Assembly (NCBI RefSeq): GCF_001294335.1
Contig: NZ_LGKG01000068.1
Span: 186,001 to 250,000, forward strand
Length of the DNA stretch: 64,000 nt
Direction of reading: 5' to 3'
Source: Streptomyces chattanoogensis
GTDB lineage: Bacteria; Actinomycetota; Actinomycetes; Streptomycetales; Streptomycetaceae
Position 1 is the stretch's first letter. Each line of letters begins with the position of its first letter. Positions 9,928 to 18,206 of the stretch are shown piece after piece. The notes under the pieces were generated by a model. The model saw only the letters and a list, made by a program, of their open reading frames with translations. It made no database searches and had not been told where the DNA came from. Position numbers and translations under genes: made by a program.

Positions 9928-11175
9928 GTGCCGCGCGACCGGACACCCGGCGGGGTGGAGCGCCGTCGTCTGCGGCGTCTCGCAGCCGTCACCACCTCGC
10001 TGAGCGCGCTGGTCGCGACGTCCATCGTCGCCGGACCCGCCACCGCCTCCGAGGCCGCCCTCCCCTGCGCGCTGGGACGCACCGACGCCCACCACTCCGA
10101 GGGCCTGGACAGCTGGAACGGCACCTATCCCCACCCCGCCGGCTCCCTCGACGCCGTCATGATCTTTCTGTCCTTCCCGGACTCCCGCCCCATAGCCCGG
10201 CCGGGCGAACTCTCCAAGGACTACTTCCCGGCCACCTCGCGCTTCTTCGACCGCGCCTCCTACGGCAAATTCCGGCTGCGCTCCCACCTCCACGCGAAGT
10301 GGGTGCAGATGCCGCACCCGTCCGGCGCGTACGGAATACAGCGCGACTGGGACTCCGGCCGCCGCTCCGCCTATCTGCGCGACGCGGTCGCCGCCGCGGA
10401 CTCCTCCGTGGACTTCAGCCGCTACGACCTGGTCTATTTCGTCGCCGACCCGGACGCCCCCGGGGTCGACTCGGACGCCACCAAGGTCGTCAACCTGGAC
10501 GAGCCGATGCACGCCGACCACACCGATCTGCGCCGCTTCGTGACCGTCTTCGAGCAGAACCCGCCCGACCGCAATGTCCTCGCCCACGAGACCGGCCATG
10601 TCTTCGACCTGCCGGACCTTTACCACCGGCCGGGGAACGGCAAGGGCGACTGGGACACCTATGTGGGGGACTGGGACCTCATGGGCAGCCAGTTCGGCCT
10701 GGCGCCCGACCCCTTTGCCTGGCACAAGTGGAAGCTCGGCTGGCTCGGCGACAACCAGGTCGACTGCGCCACGCTGAGCCGCTCGCCGTCGCTGCACCCG
10801 CTGCGGGCCCTGTCCGCCCGCGCGGAGCCCGGCGACGACCGCCGCCCGCGGTTGCTGGTGGTCCGTACGGGCCCGGACAGTGCCCTCGCCGTGGAGGCGC
10901 GCGAAGCGAGCGGCAACGACAGCTCGGTGTGCAGCCAGGGCGTCCTGGCCTACCGCGTGCACAGCGATACGGCCTCCGGATCCGGGCCGGTCCATGTCCT
11001 CGACGGCCATCCCGGTACCGCGGCCTGCTGGGGCACCTCCGTCTATCCGCCGCTCGCGGATGCGCCTCTGGGCGTGGGGGAGAGCCTGACCGACGCGGCC
11101 GACGGCGTACGGATCCAGGTCGAGGGGCGCGGCGCCGACGGGGAGTGGACGGTCAAGGTGAGCCGCAACGGCTGA
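9928..11175 (+). CDS. Secreted M6-family-like metalloprotease
   Basis: A 415-residue protein. The N-terminus has a basic stretch ERRRLRRL, a hydrophobic core and a probable cleavage site near GPATASEA, so it is exported. The zinc motif HETGH lies at residues 220-224, followed by VFDLPDLY as in immune-inhibitor-A/M6 peptidases, and GDWDLMGSQFG lies downstream. It probably degrades extracellular protein. The GTG at 9928 follows ctggaggtcgat, a good ribosome site. It is transcribed alone and ends at a hairpin (11214-11243). Homology beyond the zinc motif is moderate, so the exact family is less certain than the protease call. Confidence 0.82.
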   Translation: MPRDRTPGGVERRRLRRLAAVTTSLSALVATSIVAGPATASEAALPCALGRTDAHHSEGLDSWNGTYPHPAGSLDAVMIFLSFPDSRPIARPGELSKDYFPATSRFFDRASYGKFRLRSHLHAKWVQMPHPSGAYGIQRDWDSGRRSAYLRDAVAAADSSVDFSRYDLVYFVADPDAPGVDSDATKVVNLDEPMHADHTDLRRFVTVFEQNPPDRNVLAHETGHVFDLPDLYHRPGNGKGDWDTYVGDWDLMGSQFGLAPDPFAWHKWKLGWLGDNQVDCATLSRSPSLHPLRALSARAEPGDDRRPRLLVVRTGPDSALAVEAREASGNDSSVCSQGVLAYRVHSDTASGSGPVHVLDGHPGTAACWGTSVYPPLADAPLGVGESLTDAADGVRIQVEGRGADGEWTVKVSRNG

Positions 11176-11213
11176 CGCCCCGGGTCTCCGGTCGTCCCGG
11201 TGTCCGGGTACGC

Positions 11214-11243
11214 CGAAGGCCCCCACCGAGGTGAGGGCCTTCG
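11214..11243 (+). terminator. Hairpin terminator after the M6-like protease
   Basis: CGAAGGCCC (11214-11222) pairs with GGGCCTTCG (11235-11243), with a further short inner stem after one mismatch. It lies between the protease gene and the tRNA-Lys gene. Confidence 0.7.
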
Positions 11244-11251
11244 ACCGTCTG

Positions 11252-11325
11252 TGCGCCGCCAGGGACTCGAACCCCGGACCCGCTGATTAAGAGTCAGCTG
11301 CTCTAACCAACTGAGCTAGCGGCGC
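11252..11325 (-). tRNA. tRNA-Lys (anticodon CUU)
   Basis: The minus strand folds into a full cloverleaf: acceptor stem GCGCCGC/GCGGCGC, D-arm TAGCTCAG, anticodon loop with CTT between CTGA and TCAG arms, and T-arm with TTCGAGT. The length is 74 nt including the discriminator A at 11252. The 3' CCA is not encoded. No integrase or duplicated 3' end is nearby, so the gene shows no sign of acting as an attachment site. Confidence 0.95.
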
Positions 11326-11381
11326 CTGCTGACGGAGGAAACAGTAGCACCCGGTCCGGGGAGGGCAAAAATCGGTTTCTC

Positions 11382-12011
11382 TCAGCCGGTGGTCAGCGCC
11401 GGCACAGGGCCCTGAGGTGCGGCTTCGTGCTCCTCTTCGTGGTCCTCTTCGGCGGCCCAGCGAGCCGCGCGGACACAGGCCCACAGCAGCACGTCGGGGC
11501 CCGGCAGCCAGGGAGTGCGGACGTCCGGGGCGACCAGCCACCGGGAGGCGGCCGGGGCGGCGGCGTCGTCGGCTTCCTCCGCGCCCTCGGTGGTGGCGTG
11601 GCAGGGGTGCAGCGGCGGGACCGTCACCGCGTCCCCGCCGCCGTGGCACAGCAGCGGCGGCACGGCCCGCGCCCACTCCTCCCAGCCGAGCAGCGACGGC
11701 AGCCGCTGGGCGGTCCCGGGAGAGGCGAACAGCAGGATCCGGCCGCGGTGCGCCGCCACCGGCCCCGAGCCGGGGCCCGCGGACCATAAGCGGTCGACCA
11801 TCCGGCGCCCGAACAGCGCCGGGGCGTTGATCACGTCGAAGGCGGTGCCGCACGGCAGCACGCTGGGGGCGGTGGGATGGGTGGCCCACAGGGTCTGGAC
11901 GGAGTGCGGATGAGGACTGGCGGAGGCGAGCCATTCGGCGCCGGCGAGCGTGACGTACGCCGCTGTCGGGAACGTGAGGGTCCGGGGAGTGTCGGGCAGC
12001 CAGTCGCTCAT
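11382..12011 (-). CDS. Primase/polymerase N-terminal-like protein (putative)
   Basis: A 209-residue protein starting MSDWLPDTPRTLTFPTAAY. It resembles the short bifunctional DNA primase/polymerase N-terminal-like proteins of Streptomyces, with GAEWLASAS near the start, a central PCGTAFDVINAPALFGRRM and a later ILLFASPGTAQRLPSLLGWEEWA. A catalytic Asp pair typical of active prim-pols is not evident, so it may be a non-catalytic relative. The C-terminus is rich in Ala and Glu. The ATG at 12011 has no strong ribosome site (gtagacctgtccccATG). The upstream in-frame extension to 12122 looks non-coding. Function unknown. Confidence 0.6.
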   Translation of the reverse strand: MSDWLPDTPRTLTFPTAAYVTLAGAEWLASASPHPHSVQTLWATHPTAPSVLPCGTAFDVINAPALFGRRMVDRLWSAGPGSGPVAAHRGRILLFASPGTAQRLPSLLGWEEWARAVPPLLCHGGGDAVTVPPLHPCHATTEGAEEADDAAAPAASRWLVAPDVRTPWLPGPDVLLWACVRAARWAAEEDHEEEHEAAPQGPVPALTTG

Positions 12012-12218
12012 GGGGACAGGTCTACCCATTCCCCACCTAGTGGTTATGCGGATTGCCGGAAACCAGGACGGTGCGGGGCGCGACCAGGTATCTTGCCCGC
12101 TTCGCATATGCCAGGGGCTCATAGTCGTGGAACATGAGCCCTTCTGGGGTGCCTGTGACGAGTGGTGCGGCCGGGGCGATACGGGGGAGCGGCGCGTCGG
12201 CGCGCGGCCGAGGTCCCC

Positions 12219-12602
12219 TCAGTCGGCGTCCTCGATGTGGCTGCCGCCGTTCTGCAGCAGTCCGCGGCCGAACTCGATCATCTTCAGCGCGTAGTCCTGC
12301 GACCACTCCGCCTGCTCGGCCAGCGTGGCCAGCGGCATCCGGTCGAACCGTCGCGGATCGGCCAGCTGGGCCGCCGCGATCGCCTGGTATTCCGTGGCGC
12401 GGTCGGCCGCCACGCGGAAGGCCAGCGCCAGCTCCGTGGAACGGCGCAGCAGCTCGCGCGGGTCGTCCATCGACTCCAGGTCGAAGAAGTGCTCGGGGTC
12501 GGCGACGGCCTCGGGCGGCTCGAAGACCAGCGACGCGGGCCTCCTCCGCCGGGGAGCCGGCGCCGTGGAGCCGGAGTCGGAAGCCGGACGCGGCTGGGAC
12601 AT
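12219..12602 (-). CDS. Conserved hypothetical protein, 127 residues
   Basis: The ATG at 12602 follows a strong ribosome site (tggaggtacgtac). An Arg/Pro-rich N-terminal 30 residues (APAPRRRRPAS) precedes a compact helical region with FFDLESMDDPRELLRRSTELALAF and LADPRRFDRMPLATLAEQAEW. The C-terminus is acidic (HIEDAD). No catalytic motif or membrane segment is visible and I do not recognise the family. It lies 142 bp downstream of the helicase gene on the same strand, so it could be a fourth member of that operon, or be independent. Confidence 0.65.
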   Translation of the reverse strand: MSQPRPASDSGSTAPAPRRRRPASLVFEPPEAVADPEHFFDLESMDDPRELLRRSTELALAFRVAADRATEYQAIAAAQLADPRRFDRMPLATLAEQAEWSQDYALKMIEFGRGLLQNGGSHIEDAD

Positions 12603-12744
12603 GTACGTACCTCCAGGATCGTGTGCCGCATTCCATTGTCCCGCCTCGCGCAAGTGGGCCATAGGGCCAGAGGAATATAGGGACGGTCACCCCGCTCCGT
12701 CCCGCGGCCTCCAGCGCCCCCGGTGACGCGGGGCTCGGCGTCGG

Positions 12745-14121
12745 TCACGGCCTCCAGCGCACCCGGTGTTCCGCCAGATGTGCCAGGACGGCGTGATTCG
12801 CCTCCCAGCCGTCCGGGAACTTGACCGTGACGCCCAGCTGGACCGGCTCGGTCGAGGGGTGTTCGTCCAGGAGCTCGGCGACGCCCTCGCGGCACACCAC
12901 GATGCAGGCGTGGCGGTGGCGGGAGGCCAGGACGCACAGGCGGCCGGTTTCCAGGTGGAAGGCGGTGGCGTCGGGGCGGCCGGAGAGCGGGTGCAGGACG
13001 ACCGTGACGTCGAACTCGCGGCCCTGGAGGCGGTTGGCGGTGTCCACCGTGACGCCGTGCACGCCCAGGTCGGAGAGCGCGGCGCGGACCGCGGCCGCCT
13101 GGTCGCGGTGGGCCGTGCCGACCGCGATCCGGTCGGCCGTCAGCGGCACCGGATCCGGGGAGTTCTCGCTGGTCGCGGCGCCGCCGCGGTCGAGCAGCCG
13201 GCGCACCACCAGGGCCGTTGCGCGGACCGCCTCCGGGTCCGTACGCGGCGTATGGCGGGCGGGGAGTTCGAGCAGGCCCCAGCCGGACTCGGCGGCCTCG
13301 TCCAGGACGCGGTCCACGCCCGAGCCGTCCCCGGCCACCCCGAAGGCGAGACGGCGGTCGCCGTGGTCCGTACCGCTGCGGAACCGGGTGTACGGATAGA
13401 ACGCGTCGGAGACGAGGGGGGCGGCCGAGGCCGGGAGGCGCCAGGAGACCGGGAGGCGGTGCTGCGGCAGGTCGGGGTTGTGGGCCAGCAGGGTGGCGAC
13501 GGCGCTGGAGGAAGGGTCGTACGCCAGCCCGGCCCACTGGTCGGCGCCCACCACGCTGAACGGGTCCAGCTGCCCCGGGTCGCCGACGAACAGCGCCCTC
13601 TCGAAGAGCCCGGCGACGCTCAGCAGCGCATCGGAGCGCATCTGGTACGCCTCGTCCACGATGGCGTGCCCCCAGGGCGTGTCGACCTTGGTGTAGGCCC
13701 ACTTCGCGGCCGTCGAGACGACGATGTCCATACCCGCCAGGTCGGCGATCTTCGCGGACGTACGGACCGAGGGCAGCTCGGCCAGCGCCGGGTCGAAGGC
13801 GTTCGCCTCGCTGCTGTGGAGGCGGCCTACCGGCAGCCCGGGGTCCTTGTCGGCGAGGCGCAGAACGAGGTCGTCGACCTGGGCGTTGGTCTGCGCCACG
13901 ACCATCAACGGACGCCCCGCGGCGGCGAGTTCCCGGGCCGCGCGGACCACCAGGGTGGATTTGCCTGCACCGGGCGGGGAGTCGACGACCACGCCGCGCC
14001 GGGTGCCGTGCAGCGTGTCGTGCAGGATCGCGTCCGTCGCGGCGGCGGCCGCCGCCGCGGGGTCGAAGGAGCGCTCCCCCCGCTGGGCGGGCAGGGAGGT
14101 ACGCCCGTCGGGCCGGGTCAC
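12745..14121 (-). CDS. SF1 helicase, Dna2/Upf1-like
   Basis: A 458-residue ATPase with a full superfamily-1 helicase motif set: Walker A SPPGAGKST (48-56), motif Ia AQTNAQVDDL (76-85), DEAD-box-like VDEA (155-158), motif III FVGDPGQLDPF (178-188), motif IV VSWRLP, motif V TVDTANRLQGREFD (358-371), and a motif VI-like VLASRHRHA (397-405). Motifs Ia, III and V are those of the Upf1/Dna2 subgroup. It is short for this group, with no obvious accessory domains. The GTG start overlaps the stop of the upstream gene (GTGA, 14121-14118). With the nuclease two genes upstream it would reconstitute a Dna2-like helicase-nuclease. DNA repair or end processing is a reasonable guess; defence is possible. Confidence 0.85.
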   Translation of the reverse strand: MTRPDGRTSLPAQRGERSFDPAAAAAAATDAILHDTLHGTRRGVVVDSPPGAGKSTLVVRAARELAAAGRPLMVVAQTNAQVDDLVLRLADKDPGLPVGRLHSSEANAFDPALAELPSVRTSAKIADLAGMDIVVSTAAKWAYTKVDTPWGHAIVDEAYQMRSDALLSVAGLFERALFVGDPGQLDPFSVVGADQWAGLAYDPSSSAVATLLAHNPDLPQHRLPVSWRLPASAAPLVSDAFYPYTRFRSGTDHGDRRLAFGVAGDGSGVDRVLDEAAESGWGLLELPARHTPRTDPEAVRATALVVRRLLDRGGAATSENSPDPVPLTADRIAVGTAHRDQAAAVRAALSDLGVHGVTVDTANRLQGREFDVTVVLHPLSGRPDATAFHLETGRLCVLASRHRHACIVVCREGVAELLDEHPSTEPVQLGVTVKFPDGWEANHAVLAHLAEHRVRWRP

Positions 14122-15665
14122 AGGAAATCCTCCGCGGTCACGGGGTCGGGGGCGTCCGCGGGCGCCCCCGCGGCGGCGGCCGCCGGCGGCCCGCCGTGTG
14201 TCCAGGGGGTGTCCTCGGGGTCCGGCAACTCCGGGCCGCCGCGCGGGGAATGCTCGAACAGCGTCCAGGTCACCGCGTCGTCCGCCTCCGGCACCGAACC
14301 GGGCTCCGGCTCCTTGCCGCGCCCCATGCCGCCCGTCAGCCGTACGACCAGGCCGCCCCCGGCCGCGTACGAGACGAACTCGGCGGGCTGGGTGCGCCCG
14401 TCGGGAAGGGGGCGGTAGAGCTTGACGTTCTCGGACAGCTGTGGGCGGTCCTCCGTGCGCAGGGTGACCAGCGGGCGCGGCGTCGGCCGCCTGCTCTCGG
14501 AGTACGCCATCTCGACATGGACGACCGTGCCGCACATCGCCTCGCCGGACAGCCGGCGGCCCGCCATCACCAGCGGGTCGTCCAGGGCCTCCTGGGCGTC
14601 GAGCTGGGCCTGTGCGGTCTCCCGGGAGGCCAGTTTCTGGGCGGCGGTGACGGCGTCGTCCCGCCGGGGCTGCGGCGGCTCCCCGGCGCGGACCCGGTCG
14701 CGGTGCGCGGTGTAGGACCAGCGGTCGCGCTTCCAGCGGTCGGCGACCCGCGCCCCCGGCGGCAGTGCGCGCAGCAGGTCGAGCCCCTGCCAGACGGCGT
14801 CCCAGGTCGGCCGCAACTGGCCCTCTATCAGGGCGCGGACCTCCTCCTCGGCGCCGCTCAGCCCGGCGTCGTAGCGCGCCATCGCGGGGGAGAGCAGCCG
14901 GTTGTCGAACGCCGGGTCCGTGGCCGGGCCGGCCGGCGGGCACAGCAACTGGCCGTCCGCGTCGCGCCCCGTCTCCGCGCGCTCGGCCGCCACCTGGCCC
15001 GATTCGCCCGGCGGCGGATCGATCCAGGCGAGCAGCGCCCCCAGATGCTGGTCCTCGAGCATGCTCTGCCCGGTGGCCCAGTGGCGGCTCAGCAGCCCGG
15101 TCATGGCCAGCAGCAGACTGGCCCCCGGCACCCGGGAACGTTCACCGAAATGAGTGAACCAGCGGCCCAGCAAAGGGACATGGGGCGGCGCGGGATACGG
15201 CGTCTCCGGCTCCTGCTCGGCCGTCCGCCGGAACCGCATCGAGCGCCCCAGCAGCCGTACGAAATCGATGCCCGCGGTGCTCGGCACGATCAACTGCGGG
15301 GCGTCCGCGCACAGTTCGACCTGCACGGCGACCCGCTTGCCGGTCTCCGGGTCGGTCTCCTTGCGCTCCTCCCACTCGACGGCGTCCGCGAAGCCGTCCA
15401 CATACGGCAGCACCGACTCGGCCAGCTCCGCCAGGAACGCGAACCGCAGTTCGCGGTCGCGCGGCTGCGGTACGGCCAGCAGCTGCGGCTTCTCGCGGTC
15501 CGTGCCGACCAGCACGCCCAGCGGGGCGCCGGCCTCGCCCGCGGTCGTCATCGGGACCAGGACCAGCGGCCGTTCGGACAGATGGCGGTGGCGCACCGTG
15601 GTCAGGGGGGCGGCGCGGCCGGACGCCACCGCCTCCATCCGGGCCAGCGTCTGGATCAGCGACAT
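14118..15665 (-). CDS. Unknown protein encoded between nuclease and helicase genes, 515 residues
   Basis: I do not recognise a family. The sequence is soluble, with no membrane segment. It has an N-terminal alpha/beta region (RPLVLVPMTTAGEAGAPLGVLVG), a central helical part with SRHWATGQSMLEDQHLGALLAWIDPP and many charged residues, and a C-terminal region resembling a small beta-barrel (GTVVHVEMAYSES and LVTLRTEDRPQLSENVKLY). It ends in a Pro/Ala-rich linker and an acidic PVTAEDFL tail. It overlaps the upstream nuclease gene by ten bases and the helicase gene by four, so the three products are probably made in fixed proportion and work together, perhaps with this one as scaffold or DNA-binding subunit. 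Confidence 0.8.
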   Translation of the reverse strand: MSLIQTLARMEAVASGRAAPLTTVRHRHLSERPLVLVPMTTAGEAGAPLGVLVGTDREKPQLLAVPQPRDRELRFAFLAELAESVLPYVDGFADAVEWEERKETDPETGKRVAVQVELCADAPQLIVPSTAGIDFVRLLGRSMRFRRTAEQEPETPYPAPPHVPLLGRWFTHFGERSRVPGASLLLAMTGLLSRHWATGQSMLEDQHLGALLAWIDPPPGESGQVAAERAETGRDADGQLLCPPAGPATDPAFDNRLLSPAMARYDAGLSGAEEEVRALIEGQLRPTWDAVWQGLDLLRALPPGARVADRWKRDRWSYTAHRDRVRAGEPPQPRRDDAVTAAQKLASRETAQAQLDAQEALDDPLVMAGRRLSGEAMCGTVVHVEMAYSESRRPTPRPLVTLRTEDRPQLSENVKLYRPLPDGRTQPAEFVSYAAGGGLVVRLTGGMGRGKEPEPGSVPEADDAVTWTLFEHSPRGGPELPDPEDTPWTHGGPPAAAAAGAPADAPDPVTAEDFL

Positions 15666-16960
15666 GCCCGCTCCTCGGCCGGCCGCGCCGCCCCGCCCGT
15701 CGCCCCGGCCAGCGCCTCGGCACGTAGCGCGGCCGCTCTGCGCAGGGCGAGCACGGCGGGATCGTCAGGTCGGCCGGGGCCCTCGGCGCGGTCCTCCGCC
15801 GCCTCCTCCGCTGCCTCGGGGGCGGCCGCCGCAAGCACCTCCCCGACGGTCCGCAGCCCGCCCAGCTCGCCGCGCACCCCGCGCCCCAGCGTCTCCACCG
15901 CACCCTGCTCACGGGACCGCTTACGGCAGTGGAAGGCCAGCTCGCAGGAGGCCAGGCACTCCGGGGAGTAGGCCGCGCCGACCGTCTCCACCGCCTCGGA
16001 CAGCTCCCCGGTGGGCCGCGTCGGCCTGCCGTCCTCCGCGGGCCGCAGATCGAAGGTGGTCCCCTCGGGGAGCGATGCGGCGATCTCCTCGACGCGGGTG
16101 AGGCGGGTCAGCTGCCGCCGGGTCGTGGCCAGCTGCTTGCGGACGTCGACGGCCGCGGCGGTCGGGAGGTTGGAGAAGTCCTTCGGGCAGACCAGCAGCA
16201 CCCGGTCGCGCACCCGCACCTCGCGCCCGGTGCGCGCGGTGACATGCCCGGCGACGTTCTCGAGCGCGAGGACGTACACCGCCGCCTGGCGGGCCGCCTC
16301 GCCCACCTTGGAGGCGTCCGCCGCGCCGTCGATCATCGGGAAGGACTTGATCTCCACGACCGTCCAGCTGCCGTCCGGATGCACCACCACCGCATCCGGC
16401 TCCACATACACCGGCGAACCGGCCACCTCGACGGCCAGCATCGGGTGGTCCAGCAGCGCCCAGCCGCCGGCCGCGGTCGCCTCGCGCAGCGCCAGCGCCG
16501 TACGGGCGGCGCGGCCCTCGGGACCGGCGGCGGACAGATCGGGGAGGGCCACCTCCTCGCCCTCCGGCGGTGCGGTGTCCGTCCGCAGGCGCTCGTGCAG
16601 CAGCCGCATCAGGGCCGCGCCGCCGTCGGCCTTGACCCGCGACTCGAAGGTGATGCCACGCATGATCGCGAACTGGGACTGGCCGTATGTCGCGGGCGAG
16701 CCCAGCGCCTGCGCCAGGGCCCCCTTGTCGATGCCCGCACCGTCCAGCAGCGCACGGCGCCGGCAGCCGGGATTGGCGGCCAGCGCGGCGAGCGCCCGGG
16801 CGTCGAGCGAACGGGGCCGTACGCCGGGGCCGCGCAGCTCGGTGAGCCTCCGGCGCAGGCTCGGTGTCGGCGTCTGCTGCCCCGCGGGCGGAGCGGCCGC
16901 CGCGGGTCGACTGTCGCGGGAAACGTTCACCCGCGAAAGTCTCGCATCCAGCACTGACAT
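15656..16960 (-). CDS. PD-(D/E)XK nuclease with candidate Fe-S cysteines (Cas4/RecB-like)
   Basis: A 434-residue protein from ATG 16960. Nuclease motifs in order: GITFE (102-106), Asp189 in VEPDAVVV, Glu203-x-Lys205 in VVEIKSF, and QxxxY (225-229). Four cysteines are placed as in Cas4/AddB/Dna2 nucleases: Cys66 before the nuclease core (NPGCRRR) and Cys335, Cys339, Cys345 after it ([11 protein letters not shown]). A [4Fe-4S] cluster is therefore likely, although the C-x3-C spacing differs from the more common C-x2-C. It is first in the three-gene operon. The frame is open further upstream (to 17047), but MSVLDARL is the better start. A weak ribosome site leaves the start uncertain. Confidence 0.8.
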   Translation of the reverse strand: MSVLDARLSRVNVSRDSRPAAAAPPAGQQTPTPSLRRRLTELRGPGVRPRSLDARALAALAANPGCRRRALLDGAGIDKGALAQALGSPATYGQSQFAIMRGITFESRVKADGGAALMRLLHERLRTDTAPPEGEEVALPDLSAAGPEGRAARTALALREATAAGGWALLDHPMLAVEVAGSPVYVEPDAVVVHPDGSWTVVEIKSFPMIDGAADASKVGEAARQAAVYVLALENVAGHVTARTGREVRVRDRVLLVCPKDFSNLPTAAAVDVRKQLATTRRQLTRLTRVEEIAASLPEGTTFDLRPAEDGRPTRPTGELSEAVETVGAAYSPECLASCELAFHCRKRSREQGAVETLGRGVRGELGGLRTVGEVLAAAAPEAAEEAAEDRAEGPGRPDDPAVLALRRAAALRAEALAGATGGAARPAEERACR

Positions 16961-17217
16961 GCGGGGCAACCACCCGAAGATCCATGCCGGATCAGCCGGT
17001 CGCCCCGCGCTGGACGGCAACCGGCAACAGCTCCCGCCCCGGTCCACCGCGGCGTACGGTGCCTCGGCGGCCGCTGAGGTCCGGTCCGGTGGTCACCGGG
17101 TCCCCGGTTACGGACAAATCCACCCCATGGGCGATGATGGAGCAGTACCGCGGTCAACGCCGCCCGCGCCGAGAAAACGATCAACCCACCTCCGAGCGAT
17201 CGGCGAGAGGCACGACC

Positions 17218-17811
17218 ATGGCAGCGCGCATATTCCTGGCCCGGCACGGACAGACCGAGTGGTCCCGCTCCGGCAAGCACACCGGGCGCACCGACATCCC
17301 CCTCCTGGACGAGGGCCGCCACGGCGCCAAGCTGCTGGGCGAACGCCTGCACCGCGCCCCCTGGAACGGTCTGCCGGACGTCGAGGTCCGCACCAGCCCC
17401 CTGGTCCGCGCGAAGGAGACCTGTGAACTGGCCGGGTTCGGCGGCCGGGCCCGGGACTGGGACGCGCTGATGGAGTTCGACTACGGCGCGTACGAGGGTC
17501 TGACCCCGGCCGAGATCAAGGCCGGCCGCCCCGACTGGCTCATCTGGCGCGACGGCGTCCCGGAGGGCGAGACCCTCGCCCAGGTGACCGCGCGGGCCGA
17601 CGAGGTCATCGCCTGGGCCCGCGCCGCCGACCGGGACGTCCTGCTCTTCGCCCACGGCCACATCCTGCGTGCCCTCGGCGCCCGCTGGCTGGGCCTGGAC
17701 ATCTCCTTCGGCGCCCGTATCCGTCTGGAGCCCACCTCCCTGTCGATCCTGGGCTGGGCCTACGGCGAGCCGGCCATCGAGCGGTGGAACGACACCGGCC
17801 ACCTGGGCTGA
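17218..17811 (+). CDS. Histidine phosphatase family protein (phosphoglycerate mutase-like)
   Basis: A 197-residue histidine-phosphatase-superfamily enzyme. The RHG signature is LARHGQTEW, with catalytic His10, and the second histidine is in FAHGH near residue 142. The acid residue is in [16 protein letters not shown]. Such proteins dephosphorylate small metabolites such as sugar phosphates or alpha-ribazole phosphate. The short length suggests a phosphatase rather than a glycolytic mutase. The ATG at 17218 follows gcgagaggc. It is convergent with the monooxygenase gene, separated by a hairpin. Confidence 0.88.
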   Translation: MAARIFLARHGQTEWSRSGKHTGRTDIPLLDEGRHGAKLLGERLHRAPWNGLPDVEVRTSPLVRAKETCELAGFGGRARDWDALMEFDYGAYEGLTPAEIKAGRPDWLIWRDGVPEGETLAQVTARADEVIAWARAADRDVLLFAHGHILRALGARWLGLDISFGARIRLEPTSLSILGWAYGEPAIERWNDTGHLG

Positions 17812-17813
17812 CG

Positions 17814-17836
17814 GCCGCCCGGCGGCACCGGGCGGC
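17814..17836. terminator. Bidirectional hairpin between convergent genes
   Basis: GCCGCCCGG (17814-17822) pairs perfectly with CCGGGCGGC (17828-17836) around a five-base loop, between the ends of the phosphatase and ABM genes. Confidence 0.65.
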
Positions 17837-17841
17837 GCGGG

Positions 17842-18138
17842 TCAGCCGACGGGTGCCGCCACCAGCTTCCGCAGGGTCATCGGCTCGGCGAGCACCAGGT
17901 CCAGCACCTGACGCACATGCCGGAAGTGCGGTGTGGCGAAGTGCTCGGCGAGGGCCACCGGGCCGGTCCACTCCTCGACGATCACCATGCGGGCGGGCCG
18001 GTTGGGGTCCGCGTACGGCTGATAGGCCAGGCAACCGGGCTCTTCCAGGGACGGTTCGATCATCGCCTCCAGGGCGGTGCGGAGCCGGTCCTCCTTGCCG
18101 GGTGCGGCCAGGCATTCGGCGACGACGATGAGGGACAT
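17842..18138 (-). CDS. Antibiotic biosynthesis monooxygenase (ABM) domain protein
   Basis: A 98-residue single ABM domain, a ferredoxin-like fold found in cofactor-free monooxygenases and stress proteins. Typical features are the opening VVAECLAAPGKEDRL, PGCLAYQPYADPN, the strand MVIVEEWTG, and an AEHFATPHF helix. The start was set at ATG 18138 with AAGGAG upstream, rather than ATG 18210. The aldo/keto reductase gene lies 69 bp upstream on the same strand, so the two are probably co-transcribed. Substrate unknown. Confidence 0.85.
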   Translation of the reverse strand: MSLIVVAECLAAPGKEDRLRTALEAMIEPSLEEPGCLAYQPYADPNRPARMVIVEEWTGPVALAEHFATPHFRHVRQVLDLVLAEPMTLRKLVAAPVG

Positions 18139-18206
18139 ACGCTGCGGTCTCCTTGGGTGACGGGTTACGGGTACGAGTAGGGGGCCGGGTACGGCGGGGG
18201 CGGCGG

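Noticed and set aside
15656-16960. The Cas4-like nuclease as part of a CRISPR-Cas locus
   Set aside because: No repeat array, cas1, cas2 or effector gene in the window; its operon partners are a helicase and an unknown protein.
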